A stretch of 64,000 nt of DNA from Heligmosomoides polygyrus polygyrus (taxonomy: Eukaryota > Nematoda > Chromadorea > Rhabditida > Heligmosomidae). Under the pieces are notes generated by a model. That model searched no databases and was not told the DNA's origin. It worked only from the letters and a program-made list of their open reading frames with translations. The position numbers were made by a program, and so were the translations under genes. Where the stretch lies: contig OX377202.1 in assembly GCA_947396885.1 (NCBI GenBank), forward strand, positions 6,944,001 to 7,008,000. The letters run 5' to 3'. Shown piece by piece: positions 1 to 9,760 of this stretch; position 1 is the first letter of the stretch, and every line of letters begins with the position of its first letter.

Positions 1-35
1 TTGAGTAACGCCGTCCTTTATCCTTTATCCTTTAT
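1..35 (+). repeat. SINE-A 3' tail fragment
   Basis: The first bases match the 3' end of the tRNA-derived SINE family called SINE-A here: a TTGAGTAACGCCGTCC motif followed by TATCCTT repeats. The same end is seen at 29036-29067 and 62010-62042. The rest of the copy lies outside the window. Confidence 0.7.
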
Positions 36-61
36 GTATGGGAAAGATAACAAAAAAAAAA

Positions 62-217
62 CAGTGGCTTGCGCCCATCAGCGGGCTATAGCAAGTCAGA
101 GTAGGTCAAATATGCATTCGAATAGTCTCCACGATATCCTGTGAAAGTAGAATGCTTGGCGCATCCCAGAAGGGATTGAGTAACGCCGGCCTTTATCCTT
201 ATCCATATCCTTATTGA
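62..217 (+). repeat. SINE-A, 5'-truncated copy
   Basis: This is the 3' half of SINE-A. It holds the CAAGTCA motif, a TCTCCACGATATCC block, the GTAGAATGCTTGGCGCATCCC block and a TATCCTT-rich tail. The tRNA-like head is missing. It lies directly next to another fragment, so the left edge of the window is a SINE cluster. Confidence 0.75.
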
Positions 218-231
218 ATTTAAAAGGGGAA

Positions 232-344
232 TGGTAGCGCAGTGAGGGGAGGTGCTAGCTCAAAGTTCTTGGTTCGGATTCTGTAGAAGTAGAATGCGTG
301 GCGTATCCCAATTGGACTGAATAACGCCGTCCTTTATTTTTATT
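232..344 (+). repeat. SINE-A, internally deleted copy
   Basis: It carries the tRNA-like head (A-box-like TAGCGCAGTGAGG, B-box-like GGTTCGGATTC) joined directly to the 3' block GTAGAATGCGTGGCGTATCCC and a CCGTCCTTTAT tail. The middle of the element is deleted. Confidence 0.7.
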
Positions 345-631
345 TGATCCAATGATGGTCACTATTATGTCCTAGTCAGGAGTATAAGATTTCCTAAGAC
401 AACGCAGAACTACTTACCAAGATTACATACCATTTCCGTTTTAATCCAGACGTTATGTAGTAAAGTGAAAATCAATTTTTGCAGAAAAAATTTAATCATA
501 AATGCTGTCTTTACATAGAGACGAATGAAAATTGATTACGCTATTTGAGTGGTTTGTATACACTCAGTTGCAGCGATATTCCAAGCTTTTCAAGTGGGAG
601 AATCTGAGATTTTCACGCACGTCATGTGAAC
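345..631. other. AT-rich stretch, nothing recognised
   Basis: I see no coding exon, RNA gene or named repeat here. It probably lies in the first intron of unc-104, whose exon 1 is at 1745-1844 on the minus strand. Confidence 0.4.
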
Positions 632-828
632 AGATTGCGCCATGCGCTGCTGTAGGCCGTAACGACGTTTACTTGATTGATAGTGTAAACGCTGTGTATG
701 AAGGTCGCATGTTTGTAAACTTACACTCCATCAAAAAAGTTTGTGAAAAAACACGCCTAAACTGCACGTATGCAGCTGTGTGCTATCAGTCCTTTCACGG
801 CATGCTGCAGGAGTGCATGGCTCAATCT
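632..828. repeat. Repeat family G, short element with inverted ends
   Basis: It starts with AGATTGCGCCATGC (632-645) and ends with GCATGGCTCAATCT (815-828), which are near inverse complements. The interior shares the motif TTGATTGATAGT with 27712-27917 and 51517-51759, which have similar ends. It looks like a non-autonomous DNA element. A 112-codon frame crosses it (532-870, plus strand), but I do not recognise the product and consider it fortuitous. Confidence 0.45.
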
Positions 829-917
829 CTTTTTGTGACGCACCGGAAAATGTTGTCATTCCACACTTGAAACTGCGTGCAACAGTTGAAATAATAAAGT
901 AAATAAAAACGTGATTT

Positions 918-1021
<104 letters not shown>

Positions 1022-1332
1022 GTGCGAGTTCTGAACTGATAAATAAAAATAAATAAATATAAATAAACAGTAATAATTTTGTGATTTTTCAAAAAGTGTA
1101 ATCAATTTTTGAGACGTCCATAGAAGCAGGATTAAAAATTTTAGACAAAAATTTAGGTACAGGTAGTTGATAGGGCCTAAAAATAAATTGATTCTGAAAT
1201 AATAATAAATAATAAAATAATAATAATAAATAAAAAATAAAGGTAACAATTGTGTGATTTTTCAAAGAGTGTGATCAATTTTTGGAACACCATAGAGGTA
1301 GGCTATAAAAATTTTAATTAAAAATTTAGGTA

Positions 1333-1529
1333 CTAGTCGCTGATATGGGCTATGAGGTGAAGTCAAGAACGCGTCAGACCAATCAGATAGGTCATCGAAT
1401 GGGTGTGCTATGAGAGGGACGTGTACGAATGGCGCCCTGATTGGCTGGCGTATGTTCGTTCAGTCATTTGACTGGCTGTAGCTGAATGTCGCGTTCCCGC
1501 CTTCCAATGTAGGCCACATTAGCGACAAG
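1333..1529. repeat. MITE-F element (CCAATCAG family)
   Basis: The left end CTAGTCGCTGATATGGGCTA and the right end, which reads CTTGTCGCTAATGTGGCCTA on the minus strand, form terminal inverted repeats. Inside them are CCAATCAG and CTGATTGG in opposite orientation. The size (about 197 bp) and lack of coding capacity fit a MITE. Relatives lie at 15525-15652, 16060-16190, 16370-16505, 17505-17707 and 30190-30395, and the array at 2270-3890 shares the end motif. Confidence 0.6.
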
Positions 1530-1744
1530 TATCAAAATTTGTTTCAACTCGAAAGTTACAAATTGTGCGGATTAAAGCGGTATAAATAAACATATAATAT
1601 TATAATAAATACAAATACATATAATAATGTAACTTAAAACGGTACTAAAACGCAATTTAGAATAATTCAAACGTTGACACAAGCTATAATTTTTTTTGAA
1701 GAAAAAATCAAAGTAAAAATAGTGCATGTACAGACAGAACTCAC

Positions 1745-1844
1745 TGGTGGTGGTGCCGTTCATTCCAATGATGCATCGCGATCCGTTGGCGATCTCCCTC
1801 TGGTTGAAGGGCCGCACGCGCACGGCGACTTTCACCGACGACAT
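1745..1844 (-). CDS. unc-104: Kinesin-3 motor UNC-104 (KIF1A type), coding exon 1
   Basis: The exon encodes 33 residues plus one base, beginning [18 protein letters not shown]. This is the start of the kinesin motor domain and is nearly identical to my memory of the Caenorhabditis UNC-104 N-terminus. The VRVRPFN segment is the first beta strand plus the nucleotide-base-contacting RxRP motif. The ATG is at 1844-1842. The exon ends at 1745, directly before a GTGAGT donor (1744-1739); reading past it leaves the kinesin pattern, so the splice is real. UNC-104 carries synaptic vesicle precursors along axonal microtubules. The remaining exons, including the P-loop, would lie at lower coordinates beyond the window edge. 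I do not see exon 2 between 1 and 1740. The ATG context and family match decide the start. Confidence 0.88.
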
Positions 1845-2160
1845 CTCGTCTCGACCGTACTAGGATACCGTAACCAGCGGCGCGCGAATACTGTAGCGGA
1901 GCGGTGCGGTGCTGCGTCAATCAATCGACCGCCGCCGGCTCCATGGAACCGAAGTGTCGTCGTGCGAGAACTCTGCAACAGGAAGACGAGACTCGAGCGC
2001 GATGATGGAGAAGAATGCGCCGGCGAGCCGCCCGGCCAAGCAATGGCAATGACGACGGGGAAGAAAAAACGACGACCGGAGCGATGAAGTCGAGCGACCG
2101 GGACGAAATCGATGCCGGCCGCTCAGCTGTGCTTGCATGAGACAATACAGAGGTAATGGA
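1845..2160 (-). promoter_or_regulatory. GC-rich DNA upstream of unc-104 exon 1
   Basis: About 300 bp upstream of the unc-104 ATG is GC-rich and runs open in several frames on both strands, unlike the AT-rich flanks. It probably holds the 5' UTR and proximal promoter. I do not see a clear TATA box, and no trans-splice acceptor can be fixed. Minus-strand frames at 1917-2145 have no recognisable product. Confidence 0.4.
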
Positions 2161-2269
2161 AGTAGGAGATAAACGATGGATAATGAAGACAGAAGAAAAA
2201 TGACCGAATGAATGATGATAGATGACTTTGTTGTTCTAAGCGCATATGCATGTTGTTGTTTTTTTAATT

Positions 2270-3890
2270 CGGCTCTTGTCGTTAATGTGGCCTACATGGG
2301 GAGGGGCAGGAACACACCAGAAAATTCGCAACAAATCAGGCACCGATCGTACAAGATCAACGCTGGCTCACTGTCTCGGCTTTTTGAAAAATCAGTGCTG
2401 GTCGTTAATATGGCCTTCATGGGGATAGAACATGAGGATTATCGACGAGATCATTGATTTAAAGTCCATTATGTACTAGTCACTAGTGCACTAGAACTTT
2501 ACAGAGATTGCTATAATACTTAAAAAAGAGTCAAATTTAAGTTTAAAATAAGTCGGCACTAGTCGTTAATATGGCCTAAATGGAGAGGCGACGACCCAAC
2601 AGAAAATTGATAGCCAATCAGAGCATTGATCGAACATAACTCGTCAGCTAGTCAGAGCAGCAGCCATACTCCTCATTGTCTAAGCTTCAAAGATCTTTTT
2701 AAAAATTCGGTGCTTGTCGTTAATGTGGCCTACACGGGGGCGGGAACACACCAGAAAATTCACAACAATCAGGCACGACCGTACACGATCAACACTTGCT
2801 CACACTGGCTTTGAAAGTTTTTTTTTCAAACTTCAGTGCTAGCCGTTAATGTGGCCTACATGAGAAAGAACATAGGAGTCATCGATGGTATCATTGATGT
2901 TAACGCCTATTAGTATTAGTCACTAGTATGCTAGGACCATTACGGAGACTACTGTAGTACTTGTTCAAATAATACAATTTTTTGAATTAAAACATAAAAA
3001 TTGTGATTCAAATTTAGGTTTAAAATAAGCACTCACAGCCACAGAAAAGCCACAACTCACTATCCGAGCATCGAAGTTATTTTTGTAAATTCGGCACTAG
3101 TCGTGAATATGGCCTATATGGAGAGGTGAGGTATGATAACCAATCAGAGCACCGATCAAGCACCACACGTCAGTTAGTCAGGGTTACAACCGTGCTCCTC
3201 ATTGTCTGGGCTTCGAAGATCTTTTTAAAAATTCGGTGCTTGTCGTTAATGTGGCCCACATGGGGGCAAGAACACACCAGAAAATTTACAACCAATCAGC
3301 AGCACGATCAACACTTGCTCACTGCCTCGGCTTTAAAAGTCTTCTTGAAAAATCGGTGCTAGTCGTTAATATGGCCTACATGGGGGAGGGGTCATAAGGA
3401 TCATCGATGAGATCATTGATGTAAATGCCTTTTATATACTATAGGTTAATATGCACCTATACAGAAAGAACTAATTGGGAGTATTGATTCAGATTTAGGC
3501 TCCAACTACTCAGAGCTGGAGAAGTACCATACCTCCTTTTTGTCCGGCTTCGAAAGCCTTTTTGAAAATTCGGTACTTGTCGCTAAAGTGGCCCACATGA
3601 AGCAGCAACACCGCCAAAAAATTAATAACCAGTTAGTAACCAGATTTATAACCAATCAAGAAAATTAATAACCAATCAGAGCACCGACCTTGGACGCCTC
3701 CAAGCTGTTTGAGCTTCGAAGCTCCTTTTAAAATTCCGTACTAGTCGTTAATGTGGCCTACTTGTGGAGGCAGGAACACTCGAAAAGATAGAACCAATCA
3801 GAGCGCTGACCGAATACGACCCGCACTTTTCACTATATGGGCTTTGAAGGTCTTTTAAAAATTCTGCACTTGTCGTTAATTTGGACTACG
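2270..3890. repeat. Tandem array related to MITE-F (GTCGTTAATGTGGCC repeat)
   Basis: The core GTCGTTAAT(G/A)TGGCC recurs about eleven times, near 2278, 2400, 2562, 2715, 2843, 3100, 3238, 3358, 3581, 3741 and 3868, spaced roughly 120-260 bp. Each is preceded by AAAAATTCGGTGCT or similar. Between cores the motifs ACACACCAGAAAATT and AACCAATCAGAGCACCGA recur. Units preceded by CTT and CTA/CTG largely alternate, which suggests a two-unit higher-order repeat. Short frames inside are repeat artefacts. The same core, inverted, ends the single MITE-F copies. Confidence 0.75.
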
Positions 3891-4340
3891 TGAAAAGATG
3901 GAATCGCTACCAGAAAGAAGACTTTTCCAGGTGGCGAGCAAAAGTATTTTGGAATAAGCAGTGCCACACGAAAAATAGCACTGAAATCAAGATGAGAAGA
4001 ATTCGAGTACAGTGCCCGTCGCCACGACAGAAAGCCCTAGGTCAAACGCAAACAGATTGGCATTGTCCGGCAATATCCCCTCGCCATTTACGGCGGTGCT
4101 ATTTAGAATGGATTGTTTATAGTTATTTTTGTTGATTTCAATAGTTTTTCAGGAGCAATTCCAATCGGAAGGATGAGGCCTGCAATACTAACGAAGACTA
4201 AAGGGAAAAGTGCTGTCTTATTGAGAAACAGTCCATTAAAAATTTCGCAAAAATTTCTGAAATTTTCCGTCAAGTTGTTAATCCAGTCTTCAACGAAAAA
4301 TGCCGTTAATTCGTTAAATTTGTTAAGTCGTTAACCGCTG
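3891..4340. other. No gene recognised
   Basis: Short plus-strand frames at 3881-4135 and 4113-4334 encode no family I know. I see no splice signals that would join them. Confidence 0.35.
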
Positions 4341-4452
4341 AATGTGCACCCCCGGGGAAGAAGGCTTGTCTAGCCTAGGCGAGAAATCCGAACCACGAAC
4401 CTTGAATAGTAGTGCACGCGACAGCCGGCGCCTTCTTCGACTGCGTTAACAC
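4341..4452 (-). repeat. SINE-A head fragment
   Basis: On the minus strand this holds the tRNA-like head of SINE-A, with GCGCCGGCTGTCGCGTGCAC and GGTTCGGATTTCTCGCC, but lacks the 3' half. It is more diverged than the full-length copies. Confidence 0.65.
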
Positions 4453-4699
4453 GCACCCAATTTGGAGTTAAGGTGTAAAAATGGGGTTAAAAGTAACCAG
4501 ATAAAAAGGTATGTGGCACTCATCGGTATTCAGCGATGCGTGGTGCTATGCATGGCTGCGCTGCAGAAGAGAGCAGCCGGGATACTTTATGGTCGCGGCT
4601 TGAGAGCGATTCGAATTAAATTCTGCATAATTGATGGCAGCCGCTCATCTAGGCAAAGTTCGACGGCAAATCGACATAGGGCGGCTAACCAGCCATACA

Positions 4700-4869
4700 G
4701 GGGCTGGAGTTATCAACGACTTACAGCAATTTAACAGAGAAAATACAGCCGAAATCCCTGATAGCGCAGGTTTTCAAGCGATACGGTGAAGCATTTCGCC
4801 GCGCTAAAAGGGATTTCGGCTGCATTTTCTCCGTTAAATTGCTCTAAGACGTTGATGAATCCGACCCCT
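4700..4869. repeat. MITE-A element, copy 1
   Basis: The ends form long inverted repeats. The left arm reads TATCAACGACTTACAGCAAT and continues into GAGAAAATACAGCCGAAATCC. The right arm, on the other strand, reads GGATTCATCAACGTCTTAGA and continues into GAGAAAATGCAGCCGAAATCC. It is about 170 bp with no coding capacity. Relatives lie at 5342-5556 and 42499-42693, and similar outer ends flank 61041-61380. Confidence 0.7.
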
Positions 4870-5341
4870 GGTAGAATTTAACCCAATGAATTCCAGTTGA
4901 GAAAAGGCTTCGGCTTGAGGGAAGTGAGGGACTTTAAATTCCCACTCGGAAATGTGCAGGAAATGAGAAAGTAAGCTCAAAGAGCGTGGTCTTTGACGGG
5001 ATGAAGGACGTCAAAGTTGCAATAAAGCATGAAACTCGGAGCTAAAAATATAAACAGGTCGGACAATAGGTCATTTAAGCTTTTTGAAAAGCCAGCGTCA
5101 GGTGTGATCTTTTGTATCATTCTTTTTCTGTGCTTTGCTTTGGCCAATCTTGAAAAGCCAACTTCGGCCGGACTCTTTTGCTGAACTTATTTTGGGTTTC
5201 TTTTAGATCAATAAATATTCTGCACACATTCTACTACTATCTCGATTTCGTGGAGGCAGTTTGAGTACGTGTTTTTACCGAACAGGGACTTGCGGTGGCT
5301 AGTAGGTGGATAATTCATATAATTTCCTTGCCAAGAAGATC
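4870..5341. other. No gene recognised
   Basis: A non-coding stretch between two MITE-A copies. I see no exon or RNA gene. Confidence 0.35.
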
Positions 5342-5556
5342 AGGGGCCGGATTCATCAACGACCTACACCAATTTAACGAAGAAATTGCGGCCAAAATCC
5401 CTGATAACGCGGCTTATCAGGCGATATGGTTAGTGATAAGCCCCGTCATCTGAGTTTTTCGCTGTGAATTCTCTGTTAAAGCTATGTAAGTCGTTGATGA
5501 ATCCTACCCCAGGGTCTGTTAAAGCTATGTAAGTCGTTGATGAATCCTACCCCAGG
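5342..5556. repeat. MITE-A element, copy 2, with duplicated end
   Basis: It starts CAGGGGCCGGATTCATCAAC. The right terminal block TGTTAAAGCTATGTAAGTCG through ATCCTACCCCAGG occurs twice in direct tandem (about 5472-5513 and 5516-5556), so the right end of the MITE is duplicated. Confidence 0.7.
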
Positions 5557-5568
5557 TAGCAAGTCACC

Positions 5569-5686
5569 AGTTCCGAAGGGATGGAATCTTGGTTGGCTTT
5601 GGAGCGAAATCCGAACCAAGCGCTTTGAATCGGAGTTCACGAAACGCCCCAGCGCCACATTCGACTGCTCCAACGCTCAGCCTCCA
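5569..5686 (-). repeat. SINE-A head fragment, diverged
   Basis: On the minus strand it shows the SINE-A order: AATCCGAACCAAG (the B-box region in reverse), then CCGAAGGGATGGAATCTTGG. It is strongly diverged and lacks the 3' part. Confidence 0.5.
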
Positions 5687-5823
5687 CGGTGAATGAGGTA
5701 AAACAGACATTTTTTAGGCGCAAATAGCCTCGGAGAGGATCGCCGTGTACTCAGCGAATATTCACCTTTGGTGTGAAGCCAAATGTATGTCTAATTTCAT
5801 TGGAAATGACCCAGCTAGTTCAT

Positions 5824-6118
5824 GGGCGCGTGGAGCGCAGATGGAGGAGGCGCCGGCTGTCGCGTGCACCCGATACCAGGTTCATGGTTCGGATTTTCCG
5901 CCCAGGCCAACCAAGCCTTCCATCCCTCCGGGGTCGGTGAATTGGTACCAGACTTGTCTGGGAAGGGTAAAGCACTGACTTGCTCATCGTCTGGCCACAG
6001 CAAGTCATTGTATGGCCAAATACGCATTCAACTTGCCTCCACAACATCCCGTCGAAGTAGAGTCCGCGGTGCATCCCAAAGGGGTTTGAATAACGCCGCC
6101 CTTTATCCTTTATTTTAT
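5824..6118 (+). repeat. SINE-A, full-length with 13-bp target duplication
   Basis: This 295-bp copy has the tRNA-like head (GGAGCGCAGATGG as A box, GGTTCGGATTTTCCGCC as B box), the body with GGTACCAGACTTGTCTGGGA, and the tail CTTTATCCTTTAT. It is flanked by CCAGCTAGTTCAT at 5811-5823 and 6119-6131, a 13-bp target-site duplication typical of LINE-mobilised SINEs. Confidence 0.88.
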
Positions 6119-6131
6119 CCAGCTAGTTCAT

Positions 6132-6604
6132 CATAGGGTAGAACACACTGGTGCTGCATAAAAACTTTACTTTCGTACGAAACAAAACGTTGTACATATA
6201 AGGCTGTCTTGTCCTACAAGGTGAGCCCCTCCGAGCCTATTCGAGAGATTTTGTAAACAAAAACTCTTTGATAAAGCTGCTTTTGTTAAGCCACAATCAC
6301 AAAAAAATGTAAAGGAAAACCAAGAGCTGTTTTAATTGCTGCACGTCCTGGAGGAATTCTGGAGACAAACAAAAAATGAATAATGTTCCGCAAAAAATAA
6401 GCTGGAAAATCGTGTTCTTTCGTAGTTCGGAAGTTTACAAAAACATCATTCTACATCGTATTATATAAACCTGACAAAAAGAGTTTCAATTGATCCAGCA
6501 ACTTTTTTGGTGCGCCACTGACGATGTCAACGAGCGAAAGGCTCAGACTTCATATTCCTGTGTCAAAATCCCAGATTAGGTCAAATTTCTTTACGTACAT
6601 ACTG
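6132..6604. other. No gene recognised
   Basis: AT-rich, non-coding, between two SINE-A copies. Confidence 0.4.
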
Positions 6605-6890
6605 GGCGCGTGTAGCGCAGTCGAAGGAGGCGCCGACTGTCGCCTGCACCCGATACCAGGTTCCTGGTTCGAACTTCCCGCCCAGGCCAACCAAGCCTTC
6701 CATCCCTCCGGGGTCGGTGAATTGGTACCAGACGTGTCTGGGAAGAATGAAGCGCTGACTTGTTCATCGGCTGGTTACCATAAGGCATTGTATAGCCAAA
6801 TACGCATTCAAATCGTCTCCACGATACCCCGTCGAAGTAGGATGCGTGGCGCATCCCAAAAGAAATTGAATAACGCCGTCCATTATCCTT
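6605..6890 (+). repeat. SINE-A, full-length
   Basis: Head GTGTAGCGCAGTCGAAGG, B-box-like GGTTCGAACTTCCCGCC, body GGTACCAGACGTGTCTGGGA and tail ATTATCCTTTATC. The flanks CTTTACGTACATACT and CTTTACATACT suggest an imperfect target duplication. Confidence 0.82.
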
Positions 6891-7216
6891 TATCTTTACA
6901 TACTTACGGGAGTTCAACAAATTACTTTGTGTAAAGGAAGATATCCTAGGACTGTCTCTTCAAGCTTTTAAAAATCTTATTATCCGCAAAATGTTTCATT
7001 AAATTTGATGAATAATACTCTGCTTAGATTTTTTTTGTCCATCAGTTGCAGCTGCTTACTTTATTCCAGAAAGGCTATCTAAATTTTATTTTCTTCTCTC
7101 CGTCTCCTCTTATTGTTTCTTCTAAGTGTTACTGTTTGTCTGTTGTTCATCTCTGACATATTCCTTTTGTTGTTTTCACGTGTATTTGTACTACACGTCA
7201 ATAAATAATAATAATA
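6891..7216. other. No gene recognised
   Basis: AT-rich stretch with pyrimidine-rich segments. I see no supported exon. Confidence 0.35.
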
Positions 7217-7233
7217 ACCTATTCTACCATAAA

Positions 7234-7519
7234 GATAAAGGATAAATGACGACACTACTCAATCCCTTCTAAGGTCGCTGCGCACTCTACTTCTAGGGGA
7301 TGACGTGGAAGTGATTTGAATGCGCATTTGGCCATACAATGGCTTGCGGTGGCCAGCCGATGAACAAGTCAGCGCTTTATCCTCCCCAGACAAGTCTGGT
7401 ACCAATTCCCGACCCCGGAGGGATGGAAGGCATAGTTGGCCTGGGCAGGAAATCCGAACCAGGAACCTAGCGTCGGGTGCACACTACAGCCGGCACCTCC
7501 GACTGCGCTACACGCGCTC
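7234..7519 (-). repeat. SINE-A, minus-strand copy with 17-bp target duplication
   Basis: Complete SINE-A in minus orientation. It is flanked by ACCTATTCTACCATAAA (7217-7233) and ACCTATTCAACCATAAA (7520-7536), which match at 16 of 17 positions and form the target-site duplication. Confidence 0.87.
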
Positions 7520-7796
7520 ACCTATTCAACCATAAATCTAATAAATCAAAGAAAAGAACAAAAAAGAGAATATAGAAACAAAGTGAAGAAGAAAGGAAAA
7601 CATACACAGAAGACATATCAAAGCTAGAAAAGAAAAGATATAAGAAGGAAGAAAGTTAGAGGAAAAGGTTCGTTAAGTTAAAAAGGAGAGTAAAGTCACA
7701 ACAAGCAGTGTCTTTAACTGTGTTAGCCTTATGGTGTCTTTATTTGTTTGTTTTGCGTGTTCTTCTTCGTTATTTTTCTAACACATGAATTTTTCA

Positions 7797-7799
7797 CGA

Positions 7800-7854
<55 letters not shown>

Positions 7855-7874
7855 GTATTATTAATAATAATAAA
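7797..7874. repeat. (AAT)n microsatellite
   Basis: A run of AAT trinucleotides interrupted by TATTATTAAT near its right end. Confidence 0.95.
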
Positions 7875-8022
7875 GCCCATGGCGCGATTTCGAGATCTAG
7901 GGAGGCGAAGAGTGCACTTTCGAGCTCTTTAGAATGAGCTGTATCCAGCCTTCCTGTCCCTGGTATTAGAAAAATAGCTGAAAACAGTTATGTCCCACCC
8001 GAACGAACGTGTTGAGAACTAT

Positions 8023-9297
8023 TAGGTTGGTGCACAAGTCCTCGGACATTTGATCCCTCCTGAATTGAAAGCGCATTTTCCCGCCAAATTTCTCACATGT
8101 ATCAACGCGTAAATGATCGATCGATAGAGAGAGGAAAGGGCTACAAAACTGTTCCTAGCATTTACTTCTGCGTTGTCAACGTCAGCTATTATGGCTAAGC
8201 AATTCATCCCAACTGAGACGCATATTCGGCACGTCATGTTATTCCTGCATCAATCTGGCCTCAATGCCAACGAATCGCATCGTCGCCTGAAGGATGTTTA
8301 CAACGAGAGTGCTCCTGCTCGAAGTACTGTGTACCAGTGGTTCTCGAAGTTTGCAGTTGGTGAATTCTCCGTTGAAGATAATGAACGAGAAGGGCGCCCG
8401 ATGACACTGGATTTGGATGGCCTCCGAAGTGGAGTGGAAGCGGACCCATACCAAAGCAGTCGCGAACTATCAAGCACTCTTGGTGTTAGCCACTCAACAG
8501 TCGTTCGAGGATTGAAGTCGATTGGCAATGTGCAAAAATTGGGTCGCTGGGTACCCCACGACTTGACACAACGTGACATGGATCGCAGAGCCGATGTCGC
8601 TCTGTCTCTCCTTACCCTCAGACGTACCCACGGATGGCTGGACAACCTTGTCACCGGGGATGAGAAGTGGATACTCTACTCTAATTATCTCCGGCGTGCA
8701 CAGTGGGTTGACGCAACTGGAGATTCAGACGACGTTCCGAAACTCGACCTTCACGTGAAAAAGGTGATGCTATGCATTTGGTAGAGCGTTCTTGGCGTAG
8801 AATATAAGGGAGCTGCTGGACGAAGGGATAGCAGCGACGGCAGAGGTTTACGTCAACCAACTGAGGAAGTTGAGGGCCCACCTTCAAACCACACGAGGAG
8901 AGCAAGTGAAGGTGTATTTTCGACACGACAACGCTAGACCGCCTATTGCTAGAGCGACGGCGGCTGAGTTGGCGGACTACGGATGGACCGTTCTTCCACA
9001 TCCACCTTACCCACCAGATCTCGCTCCTTCTGATTATCATTTGTTTTCCAGCCTTCAACGCTATTTGGATGGCCAGCAATTTAGGAACGGAGAGGATGTC
9101 AAGGAGGCGCTGCTCACATTTTTCGAATCACAACCGGCCACGTTTTGGAGAAAAGGCATCCATGACATACCAGCACGTTGGCGAAAGACAATTGATGTAA
9201 AGGGTGGTTACTTAAAATGATTTGATATCATTGTTCGTATGTTGTGATAATAGATATTTCATGCCCCAAATGTCCGAGAACTTATGCACCAACCTAA
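8023..9297 (+). mobile_element. Mariner transposon, complete ends, broken transposase
   Basis: A 1275-bp element with terminal inverted repeats: left TTAGGTTGGTGCACAAGTCC (8023 on) and right, on the minus strand, TTAGGTTGGTGCATAAGTTC (9297 down). TA dinucleotides at 8021-8022 and 9298-9299 are the target duplication. Length, ends and TA target are those of classical mariner elements. One transposase reading frame spans most of it but is interrupted, so this copy should not move by itself. Confidence 0.93.
8173..9220 (+). pseudogene. Mariner transposase, interrupted
   Basis: The first part (8173-8784) has the N-terminal helix-turn-helix region with the motif STVYQWFSKFAVGEFSVED, the WVPHDLT linker, and the first catalytic aspartate in LVTGDEKWILY. 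It then meets a TAG stop where mariners have a second Trp. The second part (8870-9220) is in another frame and holds FRHDNARPP (second Asp) and YPPDLAPSDYHLF (third Asp), completing the D,D,34D triad. It ends near the expected C-terminus. So the three catalytic residues survive, but one stop and one frameshift separate them. The expected length of an intact protein is about 345 residues. The ATG at 8191 is an alternative start to that at 8173. Confidence 0.9.
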
Positions 9298-9299
9298 TA

Positions 9300-9681
9300 G
9301 TTTGATGTGAATGATCCCGTTTACGTAGTAATTGAATGGAGCTATCAGGCTGAATTGGATCGGGTGCGAGAAAACTTCCCACACCCGATTCCCAAGAAGC
9401 TCGTCCCCGTCGCTGAAGGAAGCCTCGGAGAGATGCCCGAAAAGCGTGCCGATATACGTGCGAGGGACGGCTCAAGTGCATAGTGACGTCATGTTGTCAC
9501 GGGTGCGGAGTTTCCGCTCGGAAGACAACGCTGGGGACCACAGAACGAGCTCTCCTAGCCTGCTCGCAGCATAGAATGCCTTGACCATAGCTTGAGAGGA
9601 CAGTATTCTATAAGATTGCCCGATAGGAGCTTCAGAAGCAAGAGACTTTCGTCGGCAGCGCTGCGAAGTGCGACGACGTGA
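9300..9681. other. No gene recognised
   Basis: Moderately GC-rich flank of the mariner with short overlapping frames on both strands. I recognise none. Confidence 0.35.
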
Positions 9682-9760
9682 CATCGATAGCGCAGTTGGT
9701 AGAGCGGAGGAGTGTAGAGTGACTGGAAAGGTCAGGAGTTCGGAAACGGTAGGCGCCGGA
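9682..9760 (+). pseudogene. tRNA-Tyr-like pseudogene or SINE head
   Basis: TAGCGCAGTTGGTAGAGC is a near-perfect D arm and A box, followed by GGAGGAGTGTAGAG, like the anticodon arm of tRNA-Tyr with GTA at 9714-9716. A degenerate T arm follows (GGAGTTCGGAAACGG). The 5' and 3' acceptor segments do not pair, so a working tRNA is unlikely. It could be a tRNA pseudogene or the head of another tRNA-derived SINE. Confidence 0.5.

Noticed and set aside
8239..8654. Minus-strand frames across the mariner transposase
   Set aside because: They are shadows of the plus-strand transposase, which carries all conserved motifs.
9714..9716. Functional tRNA-Tyr
   Set aside because: The 5' and 3' acceptor strands do not pair and the T arm is degenerate.
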